Made by a program: the position numbers and the translations under genes
Part shown: positions 11,448 through 23,657 of the stretch, piece after piece
Numbering within the stretch: the first letter of the stretch is position 1
Layout of the letters: each line of letters starts with the position of its first letter
Assembly (NCBI GenBank): GCA_009809945.1
Contig: WTPW01001093.1
Span: 99,758-163,757, forward strand
Reading direction: 5' to 3'
Origin: Gigaspora margarita
Taxonomy: Eukaryota; Glomeromycota; Glomeromycetes; Diversisporales; Gigasporaceae
DNA length: 64,000 bases
Notes under the pieces: generated by a model
Seen by the model: only the letters and a program-made list of their open reading frames with translations
Told to the model about the DNA's origin: nothing
Databases searched by the model: none

Positions 11448-13925
11448 ATGTCCAATTATAATATTCAACGCTTTCGCCTTACCTCTTTTACTGAAATAAT
11501 ATATGAATTCGATAATACTACTGTTATTCCTCTTTTGGATAATGTTTTTCATCCCTATACTCGAAGAAATGAAATTAACCAAAACTTATCGAATGCACCT
11601 ACATTTACTAGCTCTTCTACAGTTCCTGCACATGGTGAACCTCTTAATCTTTCATACCAACACTTAACTCCTTCTCTTCAGTCTCTTGTAAACCAATTTC
11701 AATCCAAAATTTTACTTGATTATCCTAGCATTTCTTGTGCTTATTGCTCAATGCTCATGATGTCTTCTTCAGTCCGATGTTAACTTATGATGAAAGTGCT
11801 TCATATACCTTACCTCAAGCCTTTTCAATTCCTGTACATACTCGAATAAACAATAGAAATATTGTTCAAGTTGCTGTTTGTAGTGGGTATAAAACTGAAA
11901 AAACTTGCAGATACCCACCAATACTCCCTCAAATTCCATCTCAGATACATAATGTTTCTATGATTCATAGAAAGTAGCTTTCTTCAATTTTCATGAACTG
12001 TTTTTTAGACAGAGCTGCTGATGCAAACTGCTATACAAACTATCGCCATTTAAATGGAATGATTGGTTTATCTCACAACTACAGAACTCTTCACTTATAT
12101 TCTGGACTAATTGGTGCTTATTTAAATGTACATGAACCACCTAATTGGTTTCATAATTCATTAATCCCTGCATTAGAATGGCTTAAAGATCAAAACCACC
12201 TTATTCAAGAATATGCATGCATCAAATATTACTATCTCTAGACCTTCTCTAACAACTTCTGTTCCTATTCCTTTACTTCTAGCCAGACAGTCAATACCAT
12301 TTGTTGACTCTTCTACATCTATATACCATAGTAACATATCTGGTGATAGACCTCAACCACCTGGTTTAGTTATTCCTAACAATTCTTTTTCACAAGAAAT
12401 CCATAATGAAGATTCTCATTATTCTCGACTATTAGCTGGATCCTTTAATTATAATATCAATCTTAATATGCCTATTACATTTAATGATCCAAATCTAGAA
12501 GCCTTAATGTTTCCAGATCTATTTCCTAATGGTAGAGGACACTATGAAGATGTAAAATGTCTTTTAAATTTTTAACCCTCTATTGATACTTATAGAAAAT
12601 ATATAAAGCTACGACTTCTTTGCCCTGATTCTAGATTTCGTTTACATTGGTATTTGCCTCATTGGAAAAAAAATGAAATTTTCAAAATCAAAATCGTATA
12701 TTGGCAACTAGAAATGCAAATCGTGAATCTCATCCAACAAGAGCTGATCTAATTGCTAGTAGTTCATACCAAAATTATAACATAATAGATGAATCCAAAA
12801 CCACTACAATTCCAACATTTCTTAGAACTGGTGCACCCTTTTTCAAACAAAATCAATATCAAGTTAATACAATAATAAGTTCATATGAATTACTTCAAAT
12901 TTTCTATACCTTAACTATGGCTGAAGATAAATGGCCACATTTATGTGAAATATTAAAATCTACTGACAATGGAGACACAATGCCCACTAACCGTCCACTT
13001 CAAACATATTTATTTTATCATAATTACCTTAACAATATTCGTAACAAACTTTGGAAAAATTCATCCTTATCAAGATGGGGTAAATGGGAACATTTTTTTG
13101 AATGTGATGAATTTCAAAATTGTGGAACTATACATACCCATGGTTTTGCATATACAGAAATTAAATTTCCTGAACTAATTTCTCTAAATATAATCCGTCT
13201 GATATCCCTGATCCTACAATTGAACCTGAGCTATATAATTTAGTATTATCATTTCAAATACACCACTGTGACCATCAATGTCATAATCAAATCCCTAACA
13301 ATCAACCATGTTCAAAAGGCTTTCCACAACCTTTATCTAAAAGAACATATTGTTGTCAAACATCATTACGATATATATATTGTCGAACAAAAGAGGAGGA
13401 CAGAATGGTAGTACCATATAATCCTGAAACTTTATTAATATGCCGAGGCCATATTAATTTTCAATATGTTACTTCAACTGGCTTTGCAAAATATATAACA
13501 AAGTATATTACCAAACCAGAACTATCTGAGTTATTTGACATTGATGAAACAGATAGTTATAGAAAACATATAATGGTACGTAGATTAGGTGCAATAGAGC
13601 TAATTATTCTTTTACTACAATACCCTCTGACAAGTTGTTCAGTATCAGTACATTATCTTCCTTCTGCTCCTTCTGAATTTAGACTTAGATCTATTAAAAC
13701 AGTTCATCTGTTACAAAATAGAAATGACAATGGCATTGATGATGAACAGGATGATGAAATACCATATTGGGATGATGCTATTGACAAATACTTTGATCGT
13801 CCTGATATTACACATTTTCATGAAATAACCTATCCTGATTACTTTCAGAACTACACTTTAGATCTAAACCACCTGGTCAATCATCACGATTATTTCATGC
13901 ACGAGACAAAAAAAACAGAATAGTT
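11448..13925 (+). pseudogene. Helitron Rep (HUH endonuclease) portion, broken
   Basis: Fragments in order: 11448-11783, 11735-11977, 11993-12241, 12213-12690, 12701-13243, 13195-13923. The N-terminal part has a Cys pair (SCAYCS), often seen in Helitron zinc-finger-like regions, and an AADANxYTNYRHLNGMIGL segment. The HUH motif is GTIHTHGF at about 13124-13147. The paired catalytic tyrosines are in AKYITKYITKPE at about 13489-13524, matching the two-tyrosine Rep of Helitrons, whose role is nicking and strand transfer at the element ends. A Cys/His-rich stretch (HHCDHQCHNQIP ... CSKGFPQPL) lies between them. Defects: one-base shifts near 11778, 12225, 12678, 13190 and 13860; TAG at 11975-11977 where Trp is expected; TAA at 12573-12575. 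Confidence 0.85.
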
Positions 13926-15599
13926 GTAGAAAGAAGAACACCTATTCTATTAAGATTTGCTAATTATAAAATAGAAGATGGTAAACCTTTTTTTTTTAAC
14001 ATCTTCTTATGAAATTTCCTGCACGGTCTGAGCAAGAATTATTAGGACGACATTAACCTATAGAGGTCGCTTCCAATCTGTTTTTCCTAATAAATATGCC
14101 CAAGCAATTGAATCAGTTAATCAGAGTTATATTGCTCAAAGAAATGCACTATCAAATACATATACTTCTCTAATAAATTCTCTACTAAGTGAATTTCAAA
14201 ATCAAGATTTATCTGCTTTACTATTCAACCAATTCCTTTCTTTAGAAAAACACATACCCAACCCTAATGCACATTCTCTTTTAAATTTAGATATCAAACA
14301 ATATGAGGATTATAATATATTGTGTAATATTTGGGGAAAACTAATTAATGGAAAATACCCTAATTTTTTTTTAACTGGTTCAGCTGGAACTGGTAAAACT
14401 TTCATATAACTTCAATTAATTTTATATCTACAGTCAAAACATAAAACTTATCTTATAGTAGCACTTACAGGAGTTGCTGCTCAAAATATAGGAGGTCAAA
14501 CAATACATTCATTACTAAAAATAAGATTTATAGATGGTCGTTATGAAACTTTAATTCACTCAGATCCTGAAAGTGAAAAAAAATTAAAAGAAATTGAAGT
14601 ACTCATATTTGATGAAATAACAATGGTTGATGCTAAGCTATTCACATTTATCAGCAATATGTTCGCCAAAATTCACAATAATAATCTTATTTTTGGAGGT
14701 ATCCAAACATTAGTTGTTAGAAACCTAGCTCAACTACCACCAGTCCGTCCACTTCCAGATTTCTTTCTCCTGCTTGGCAGAGATTTTTCCCACTTTTTCT
14801 TACTACCCCACAAAGACAGCGAAATGACTTAGAATTCTATAATATCCTACAAGAAATACGTATTGAAAGATTATCAAATCTTAGTAAATCAATTATTAAA
14901 TCAAAAATAGATCCCAATATCTCTTCTACTAAGTTTTTTGATACAACACATATAGTTTCAACTCGCCAGGCAGCAGACAATATAAACAATTTGCTTTGTT
15001 CCAATCTACCATTAGATCATACTTGTAGTGAACCCATTATCTCTAAATCAAGAGATATCCTGAACTCTGAAACCTTAAATACTGATCATTTTATATCTCC
15101 GTTTAAAAATATGACTAACTTGCCACAATCTTTACACTTGCAAGAAGGAGCTCGTGTTATGTTTTTAAATAACAAACTATTTGATGATGAAATATGTAAT
15201 GGCACAATTGGCCTAATAACTAAACTAATAGATAACAGTAATATTGAAGTTACATTTCCAACGTATGAAGGTGTAAATAAAATAATTGTTCAAAAAGAGA
15301 CAGCTTACTTCCAAATAGATAGAAAACCAGCTTCACGACAACAATTTCCTCTGCAAAATGCCTTCGCTCTTACAACTCACAAGGTGCAAGGTCTAACTCT
15401 TCTCCATGTCACTACTAGCGTTGATCATACAATTTTTGCTAAAGGTCAAGTTTATATTGCAATGAGTCGTGCCACTTCTTGGAAAAGCCTTCAAATATTA
15501 CATTTCAACTATAATTATCTAAAGTGTCCAACTGCTGCTTTGAAAGAATATGTTCGATTAGCATTAATACATGTACAAGGTTTACAATCCTTACAATAA
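13926..15599 (+). pseudogene. Helitron Pif1-family helicase portion, broken
   Basis: After a linker (VVERRTPILLRFANYKIEDG), the helicase begins. Walker A is GSAGTGKT at 14377-14400, motif Ia follows with LIVALTGVAAQNIGGQTIHS, Walker B/motif II is DEITMVD near 14611, and a GIQTLVVRNLAQLPPV segment matches the Pif1 motif III region. The final part from 14991 holds EGARVMFLNNK, then FALTTHKVQGLTL near 15364-15402 and GQVYIAMSRATSWK near 15445-15486, the Pif1 signature and motif VI. It would unwind DNA during rolling-circle transposition. Lesions: TAA at 14407-14409 directly after Walker A, and frame changes near 14010 and 14755 (the true frame runs on as SPAWQRFFPLFLTTPQRQRN to 14990). Confidence 0.88.
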
Positions 15600-17856
15600 C
15601 TCAATTCTTTCACCTTGTATCTGAAAAACTATTGCCATAACCGTTTCCTATATTCCTGTTGTAAAACATATTTTCATCTAAATTTTCAAATGCCTCTAAA
15701 TCTATACACCCAAAATACAAACATCACCCGATCATTCAAAAAACAAAAAACTCTATTCATATTAAATAACAATTTTTCAAAATAAACTATCATATAACAT
15801 GATATTTTGCTTTACATCATTGCATCAAATGTTTAAAACCAGAAAATATGTTACCCACTCTTTATATAATAAATGCCCCAAGCGAAATTGAGAAATTAGT
15901 TTATCATTTATTACTTAATAAATAATCAATAATAAACCAATGTCCAATTTTCTATTAACGTCACTCATATTATATAAATATTAAATCACATAATTTGTGC
16001 TACATACAACTTTGATCTCTACAATTCTTAGACAATGAGCCTTTTAATTGAATACTAAAAACGTGTGTTTATGGTAAGCACATACTAAAGAACTCTAGTC
16101 TTTAAGCATATTTTAAAATCGATTTTATGTTTAATAGTTTTATTTTAAATACTTAAATACCCATTTTTGCTTTACTTTCGTTAACAAAAATAATGTACCT
16201 ATTCAAATTATAGTACATATTGTTTATTGTTATTAAACACCATAATCAACAATATGTTAATAAAATTTTAAGCCTATAAAATTGTACTCAGCCACCTTAT
16301 AACAGCTATTCCCTTATAAATCCATAAAATACAAATTACATAATAAATAAATAATTTACCATATACGTATAAAGTGAGTTTTTTTTTATCCATTGTTGAC
16401 ATTTCAACTACCAATATATTTTATCAAATAATACTAATTATCACCTGTTCTCTAATTACGAATAATAATAGCACATATGAAAATAAATACTAATATTCCC
16501 GTACAAAGGTAAGGCTTCAGATGATCGTTTTAAAGTTAAAACTACCTCTTTTTTTTATTCTCTTACTCTACATGTATTTTTTTTACTATAAATTAATAGT
16601 ATCATTTTATATTCATTCATTAATCTGACTACTTATACAATATTTAACTATCACTAATTACTACATACCTTTATTGTATTCTAACACTTTGATCATCAAT
16701 TACTTTCAAATTACCTACCAATTCCTATACTAACTAATAACACATAACTTGAATCTATATATTTTAGCCTAAATTTATTTTCAAATGTAAAACGGTTTAA
16801 AACCGTTTTAGTATATGAGAATAAATTCACAAACTCTATTCATATAATCATGATTTAAGCACTTTATCATCTTACTCCAATCATATCTTATAAATATACC
16901 ATTTACATACAAGCATCGTATTATCTTTATAACTCAATTCTGGCTTTGTGCACTTTAATAAATAGCAAATTCTCAGTAATAAGACACTTTAACGATAATA
17001 ACTCAACCTTACCTGCATACTAAATATGCTAAAATAACAATTATGTTTTATAATTAGCTTTTTTTAAAGTAATAGCACAATTCTAGTAATAGGAAAACTG
17101 CGCATTTTATAATTTTTAAAATTTATATTTTCTCTATGGAAAATATCAAATATGTATACAAATTTTTAGAAATGAGCTGTGAGAGCATGATTATAATTTT
17201 TTAGGCTTCATTTTACGGACTTTTGAGAATGCCCAAGAAATAGGCAAATTATTTAAATGAGTATTAAGTTACTCCGAACTTGCTTTTCTTTTATGTTAAT
17301 TCATTTCGTTTCAAAATTTTTTGAGACTTTTGCATTCATATTTCTTAATTCCACCTGACAATATGCTTACTGACCTAATTTATATATACTTTAATTTTTC
17401 TATATAAAATTTAAATAAATAAAATGCGCATGATTCCAAGACATGCACACGATTTAGAATTCTTGCCCACGTGTGAAACCCATCTCTACACGATTCAGCT
17501 TTTGAGTTTACATTTTTAATTGATAAAATATTAAGATAAGTAATTAGCATTGTTTTTTAATATGCACATATCATTTATTACCCGAAATCAATAATTTATT
17601 AACTTGTTTATTACCATTAATTTAATCCAAGATATTATTCTGTTAACAACTTCAAAATAAATTATTACAATTAATATATAAACCTAATATCCCCGCTAGC
17701 TATTGACTACTTTCCAAATAACCATATTTTTGTAAACTGAAATAACATGATTTAGAGTAAGAATTATATAAACTCCTCTATTAATGTTACTTAACTGATA
17801 CTTAATAAAAATTATAGGATCAAAATCTTATAATTTTTTGAATTTTTACAGAACCT
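15600..17856. other. Helitron 3' flank and AT-rich spacer, no gene seen
   Basis: No open frame of note. Scattered ATTAATA/TTATAT sequence. The only structured element is the perfect palindrome at 16788-16810. Confidence 0.5.
16788..16810. repeat. Perfect inverted repeat (11-bp arms, 1-bp centre)
   Basis: TAAAACGGTTT, a single A, then AAACCGTTTTA. It lies 1.2 kb after the Helitron helicase. A Helitron 3' hairpin would be followed within ~10-12 bases by CTRR; here the sequence is GTATATGAGA, so that reading is not supported. Confidence 0.8.
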
Positions 17857-18002
17857 GTGCCAGAGCTATAGATGCTTGTCGAAACTATTTTGCCTGATGA
17901 AACCATAAGTTTCGTCATAGTTTCGTCACTGACGAAATGACGAAACTATTATGTTTCGTCAGATCACATGAGTTTTGTCAGGCATCATTAGCTGGAGCCA
18001 CG
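17857..18002. repeat. ~146 bp foldback element (MITE-like)
   Basis: Left end GTGCCAGAGCTATAGATGC and right end GCATCATTAGCTGGAGCCAC are imperfect inverted copies. Inside are several alternating TTTCGTCA/TGACGAAA units, including ATAGTTTCGTCA facing TGACGAAACTAT around 17915-17950. The whole could fold into one long hairpin. A clear target-site duplication was not found. Confidence 0.7.
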
Positions 18003-21000
18003 AGTCAGACGCTTATAATAATAAAGTAGTGGTGTTTATAAATAGCATATCAATAAACTCATATGAGCGTTTAGACAGTAATTCATTATATTGTAACAAA
18101 TTATTTTTTAAATTTTTTATTTATTATTTTTTTTATGATGTAAATATTTTTAAATCATATATACAAATAACATAATGGGGCTTGGTGGCTTAACCCATGC
18201 AAGAGTGAATATGCTCGAAATATCACATATACACGATTACACAGACTTGTAAACACCACGCCATAGCATATACTCTCTAAGACGAATATATGCACTCAAA
18301 TTAAAGCGAATACGCTCAAAAAAGAGCATAAATTCTCTAACCGCACGAAATGTATATAAACCCCTCAACTTCAATAAAGTTCGATATGAAGTTTCGTATC
18401 CATTTTAAAATTAATACCATTGGATAAAATAAATACTTATCTTTTGAATTCGACATTAACCTTAATAAACCTTACGAGACTCAATTCAGCGCACTGAACT
18501 GACTTTTAACTTCGTATTGGTTTACTATAACTCGAATTCTGTGTGACAAGTTTAGTTAATTATTCATGTGATTATAGAACTCTGTGTAAATCTTTATATC
18601 ATGATTACTCCAATTTCACATAATTATAACCAGTATCACCAATACTTTTAATTATAGTTATTATCCTTCCTCTCTTACCACCTTTACATCACAATATCGT
18701 TTCACTTCATTAACCCTTTACTCTTATAAAACCCTCGCTTTTATTATCACTTTACTCCCCTCATCCCATAATCGATTGGAGTTTAAATTTGCACTATTGT
18801 CTATATTGTTTTATCGCTTTTTCAATTCAATCGTTACAATATGCACTGCAGATTTTCACTCTCACAAACTTATGTAATATATATAAATACGCATTATATA
18901 AATTTTTGTACATAATATCATATTATAAATATTTCAGAAATATCAAATATTTGCTAAAATTTTTGCCCCAACTTTGTTCCTCTTTTATAGTCATTCATTA
19001 TTCATTTTTTCTTTTAGCATTTTTTTAAAACTTTTACTTATTTCTTAATTCCCTTAACATTATGCACTCTACTTCAAATTATATATTAATCTTCCTATAT
19101 TAAATTTACATCAAATAAAATGCCATTCATGCGCATTATTGCTATTATTTTATTTTATAAAAATTTTACCAATTTATTATAATTTTTTTTAAACAATAAA
19201 TAACAAAATATAATACTCATAAAATTAAATTAAAAATATTAAAACCCTATAATATGTAAAACAGATTGAATTTTTTCCTATTCAAACAAATTGTACTCAT
19301 ACTTCTAAAACATTAAAAACTCTTCACTACCTTATATGATTTTTACATTGTGCTTAATACATATTCTTTACAACAGTTTAAAATTTGTTAAAATTTCTCT
19401 TTCTATACAAAATATTATAATTACAATAATAATTAACATATACATAAAAAAATTATATAATTTATATTATCTTTTTTACCTTCATCCCTTATAACATGCT
19501 CACCACAATAGCATAATATTTGCCTGACATTCATCCTCCCACACTAAATAGTTGCAAGTTGTTTCTTGCTGAGTACAACATTAAAAAATCTTCGAATTTA
19601 TCATTACTCTAGATATAACATTTATTTATTTCTTTTCTTTTCTCTTTCCCAGGTGATCTTTCTTAAACTTCTTTTTTCTTCATTATTTCTCTATTTCTTA
19701 AAAACTTATATTTCACTCCATATTTAAGCTATTTAATGTTTATCGAAGTTCCATTTTAATGAGACTTTTATATGCTTGTCTTATTTCTTTTTTATGTGAA
19801 TTAAATAATATAAAGTTCTAAAAGCATAATAATTCTACAAGAATACTTAATGATAATGTGAACTTAATAAAAATAAAATCGTTATAATGAAACAAAATTT
19901 TATTCTTTGTTAAAATAAACATTTTATATATTTTTTCATATAAAAACTGACATGTTTGAAACTACTTTATGACATCAGAGGCTTTGAGCATCTCATATCA
20001 ATATGCACACTGCCTCATGCGGAGGCTTTAGCAATCACAATATCAATTTGGTTAAATGACAAATAAAACACTACAAATTGTATCATTGTTCAAGAGTTAC
20101 ACGCAATGTGTATTGCCCTTGCCCAATTACACATTAATCTAAAACTCAATGAAATGTTATATTTTCATACGACAAAATCAAAAAGCACTAAATTTAATCT
20201 AATACTATCAGAATTGTAACATCTTCTTCTTTATGCGATCTGATTAGTTCAATTAAATTATCTGTGCTACTTATATATATAGTACATAAAATTTTTTGTG
20301 CGAGGTTATCACTTTTGATAGCATATACAATATATAGCATAATATATAGAATATAGCATAATTGATCAAATCCATCTATTAGCGATATTTGTAAACCATA
20401 AAACTGATAACAATATCTTAATCGTTCGCAAGCTTTTATTTAAACCCATAAAACTAATAATAGTTCACAAGCTTTTATTAGTATTAGAATGTTATCACTA
20501 GAATATATCATATAGATAAATTTTTAAGTGCTCTTGTCCATTAAATTAAGAAAAAAATAAAAATCAGGCTTCTCTTGCTACCTTCATATTCATCATTTTG
20601 TCACCTATTATCAGCCACTTCTAGAGTATCATCTAGACTTTTATTATTATTGAAAATGAAGGAAAGCACATGAACGAATGATAAGCAACCACACGACACC
20701 TCCAGCTGCCACATTTGTGCAATACAGTTAATACACGTAAAATTCAATAGCTTGTGTAATTCAAATACAAGCACAGCCATTCACATGTATCAAGCACTAT
20801 TGGCCTGACAAAGACACCTTCGCAATAATAAAAACAAACAAAAAAATAAATAAAATAAAATCAATAAATAAACTTGAAGATATCGAAGCAGAGTCTTTAG
20901 AACAATCACGATTTTAGCTATCAACCCACCTACTACATAAGAAGCACATGATTCCATCTTTTATTTCGTTACATTAAGCTTGCTACAACAAGTGAAACCA

Positions 21001-21664
21001 CTAGATGCTTCCACAGTAACTCCCAATGTGTGTTTTGCTAAACTTTCAGTAAATAAATAAACACCACCCATAATCGTCTGCTGGCATAATATAAATGTTT
21101 TGCTAATTCAATTCTTTTCGATATACGCATAAATGATTTTTAATGCTGTTATCCATTAAATTATAAACTTAAAAATAAAAAAAGCAAATTTATCCTTAGC
21201 AATTTTATACTTCGCTAGTAGCCATATCTAGAATATCCAATTATATTAAACCAAATTTATTACTATTTATGTAAATGATATAATAACTAACATGATTTTA
21301 TATATCTTTGTGTGGAAGAATTAACTCAAAAATATACTCGTATTTTACGTGTCTATTTTTCTATGAAATTGTTTATCAAATTAATATAATATTATACAGC
21401 ATATAGATATATATATTTAGATGTTATTTTTTGTTTTATAATGCCACGTTTATTACATCGCACTAGCAGAGCAATACTAATACTGCATTACAAAAATGAA
21501 AAAGGGTGAGTGATCTGCGTGGCATTTTTTTATATATACCAATTTATAATTAAACTTCGATCTATATAATTAGTATTCGAACATGATATTATTATACCTT
21601 TACAAACAACTAGACGCTTGAGTTGCTTAAAGTGAGTTAGAGATAAGTGTACTATATCTCATAT
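18003..21664. other. Long gene-poor AT-rich stretch
   Basis: No credible coding sequence. Local structures: AAGAGCATAAATTCTCT-type imperfect repeats around 18200-18350, and a short inverted repeat AATGCCACG ... CGTGGCATT at about 21440-21525. Open frames at 18789-19028 and elsewhere are low-complexity Phe/Tyr/Leu runs typical of random AT-rich DNA. Confidence 0.5.
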
Positions 21665-22230
21665 TGTATTATGCAGTACAAGGATCTTATGTTACAATTA
21701 GGCTCCATGGCCGCGATAGCAATACAAGGACCTCATATTGTGATTAAGCTCTATGTCTTCCGCAGGTGGTAATTGAGCCTCCCCATAAAAAAAAAGTCAA
21801 AATTTTTCAGATTTTGTTCAGATTTTATTATAAAAAATGCTCAATTTTTAAAATAATAATCTGAACAATATCTGAATAGAATTTTGTCATAGGGTCCACA
21901 ACTATAATAGCAGTACAAGGATCTAACATTGTGATTAGGCTTCGTGGCTGCTATAGCAATGCAGGAACCCATGTTGTGATTAGGCTCTATGGCAGTGCAG
22001 GCAGTGTAAGAGCCTCATATTTGTGATTAAGTACAGTAGCTATTATAACAGTTCAAGAATCTCACGTTGTGATTAGGCTCCATGGATGCGTTAGCAATGC
22101 AAGGATCTCGTGCTGTGATTAGGCTCTATGGCTGTCGCAGGCAGCGCAAGAACCTGATTAAGCACCTCAACTACAATTGCAGCGCAAGAACCTCACATTG
22201 TGGTTAGGTTCTGTAGCTGCGATAGCATAA
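21665..22230. repeat. ~60 bp minisatellite, about eight degenerate copies
   Basis: The unit is approximately GCAATGCAAGGATCTCATAT followed by TGTGATTAGGCTCTATGGCT and GCGATA. Units recur from 21674 to 22228 with a period near 55-65 bp and fairly high divergence. It is notably richer in G+C than its surroundings. One unit is interrupted by an inverted-repeat element at 21781-21897. Confidence 0.85.
21781..21897. mobile_element. Small MITE-like inverted-repeat element inside the minisatellite
   Basis: Left arm CCCATAA(A)n-GTCAAAATTTTTCAGATTTTGTTCAGATT faces a right arm whose complement reads CCCTATGACAAAATTCTATT then CAGATATTGTTCAGATTATT. Arms are ~45 bp with a short AT-rich centre. The minisatellite pattern is lost at the left border and resumes at the right, so the element inserted after the array formed. 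A TCC at both borders may be the target duplication. Internal coding capacity is nil. Confidence 0.7.
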
Positions 22231-23657
22231 ATTAATCAAAATTCAATTAAATAGAAACCAACGATAACATTTCCATACTTACCGAATATGTTAAATGTAT
22301 TGCATATTTTAAAAAAAAAATTTGAAACAAAAGAAGCTTTTATATAATCTACCCTAAGCCATACCTTATTAAAAAACCAAAATAATAATAATAATAACGC
22401 TTTCACATGTAATATTGTCCATGCATATTTTATTTCAATATTTTTATAACAAATTAGCAGAACAATTGACGAAGTACAAGGTGAAATGTTTAATTTAAAG
22501 AGATTCTATGAACGTACATACGTACAATAAGTAAACAGAGGTCTATCTGATAGAATTTAAATGGAGCTAATCAGTGTAGCTAATTACTCGATAATAACTG
22601 GTATACATTCAAGATGTGCTATAAAAAGAAAATATTATACAGTTTAACTAATAAAGTTTACTATTGTACATGTATTTTAAGAATGTAAATTCAAAATAAG
22701 TTTTATAGCAATGCATACATCGAATTATGGAATCAAAAGTCGATTTAACTGAACGATTAGATAAATAAGATATATGATCTTATAAAATTTTTATCTAGTC
22801 TAAAAGGAAATGTGGCAGATCACGAGTAAGATTGCAACCAATAAATAAGATGCATAACACTAATTATAAACTTTATTAAAAATGATCTGCTGCATGTTGA
22901 CAAAGAAAGATTAGAGGGAGGTTAATTTATGCAAATCGATTTCAAGAAGCCCATCAATCGATTATTTACTATCTATATTAAGAAAATATCATATGATTGA
23001 AGTGTATTAGAAAAAAAAGCAAAATATAATAAATACAACCAGAATACGACAAAAATCTTTGGGGGCACATGTGCAGATATATCTGAGCATTCAACACTTC
23101 TCAAGATAGTTCAAGATAAGATATATAAAATTTTTATACAAAAATCTTTCTGTTTTAGTATAAAAGAAATGTGGCAGGTCATGGGCAAAGTCAAAATCCA
23201 ATAATAACAAATAAACGTGAACAAATAAGCACACAATTGGCAATGATCAGAGTTATGCCAACCAAAAAGATAGAGAAGCGGTTAATAATAACACTGCTTA
23301 CTAAAATTCCTAATCATTATAGTAACCATTTTAATTATAAAATCATTATTTACTTTACAAATTGGTATTATTATTTAACTTATTTATTAATTATACTTTT
23401 GCTAATAAATATTTTTTGTTAATGCATGTCCATAAGGACGTAACAAAAAGCTAGTCTCAAAATAATATACTTATTATATAAACGAACATTTTCAAATATT
23501 ATAATAATAGCTAAAATTATATTCTAATACTTGCATACTTTTTCAATTAATATAAATCACAATTTTATTATTTTAAGAATGCCCAAAGCAAATACTACTC
23601 AACCTTCTAATAATATAATATTTAACAATTCAAGTAGATATTTAAAATCATATTTTT
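22231..23657. other. Spacer with a ~90 bp direct repeat
   Basis: Sequences near 22775-22860 and 23118-23210 share AAAATTTTTAT, then AAAAGAAATGTGGCAG-TCA-GG and a following ACAAATAAA/AATAAATAAG tail. The open frame at 23171-23422 (MAGHGQSQNPIITNKREQ...) begins in the second repeat and runs into low-complexity sequence; I do not support it as a gene. An (AAT)n run lies at ~22381-22398. Confidence 0.45.

Larger units (their letters stand above)
11448..15599 (+). mobile_element. Degenerate Helitron rolling-circle transposon (Rep-Pif1 polyprotein)
   Basis: A continuous trail of coding fragments in changing frames spells a Helitron polyprotein: an N-terminal region, a Helitron-like HUH Rep domain, then a Pif1-family SF1 helicase. 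At least seven frame changes and several stops break it, so it cannot be autonomous. Terminal features (5' TC; 3' hairpin plus CTRR) were not convincingly located. A perfect hairpin at 16788-16810 lies downstream but is not followed closely by CTRR. The coordinates given cover only the coding trail. Confidence 0.9.

Noticed and set aside
16788-16810. Perfect hairpin as the Helitron 3' terminus
   Set aside because: No CTRR follows within the expected ~12 bases and no partner TC end could be identified.
18180-18215. tRNA-like GGGGCTTGGTGGCTTAACCC segment
   Set aside because: No cloverleaf stems or T-loop GTTCRA motif at the right spacing.
23171-23422. 83-codon frame starting MAGHGQSQN
   Set aside because: Its start lies in a direct repeat and the rest is AT-rich low complexity without splice or family support.
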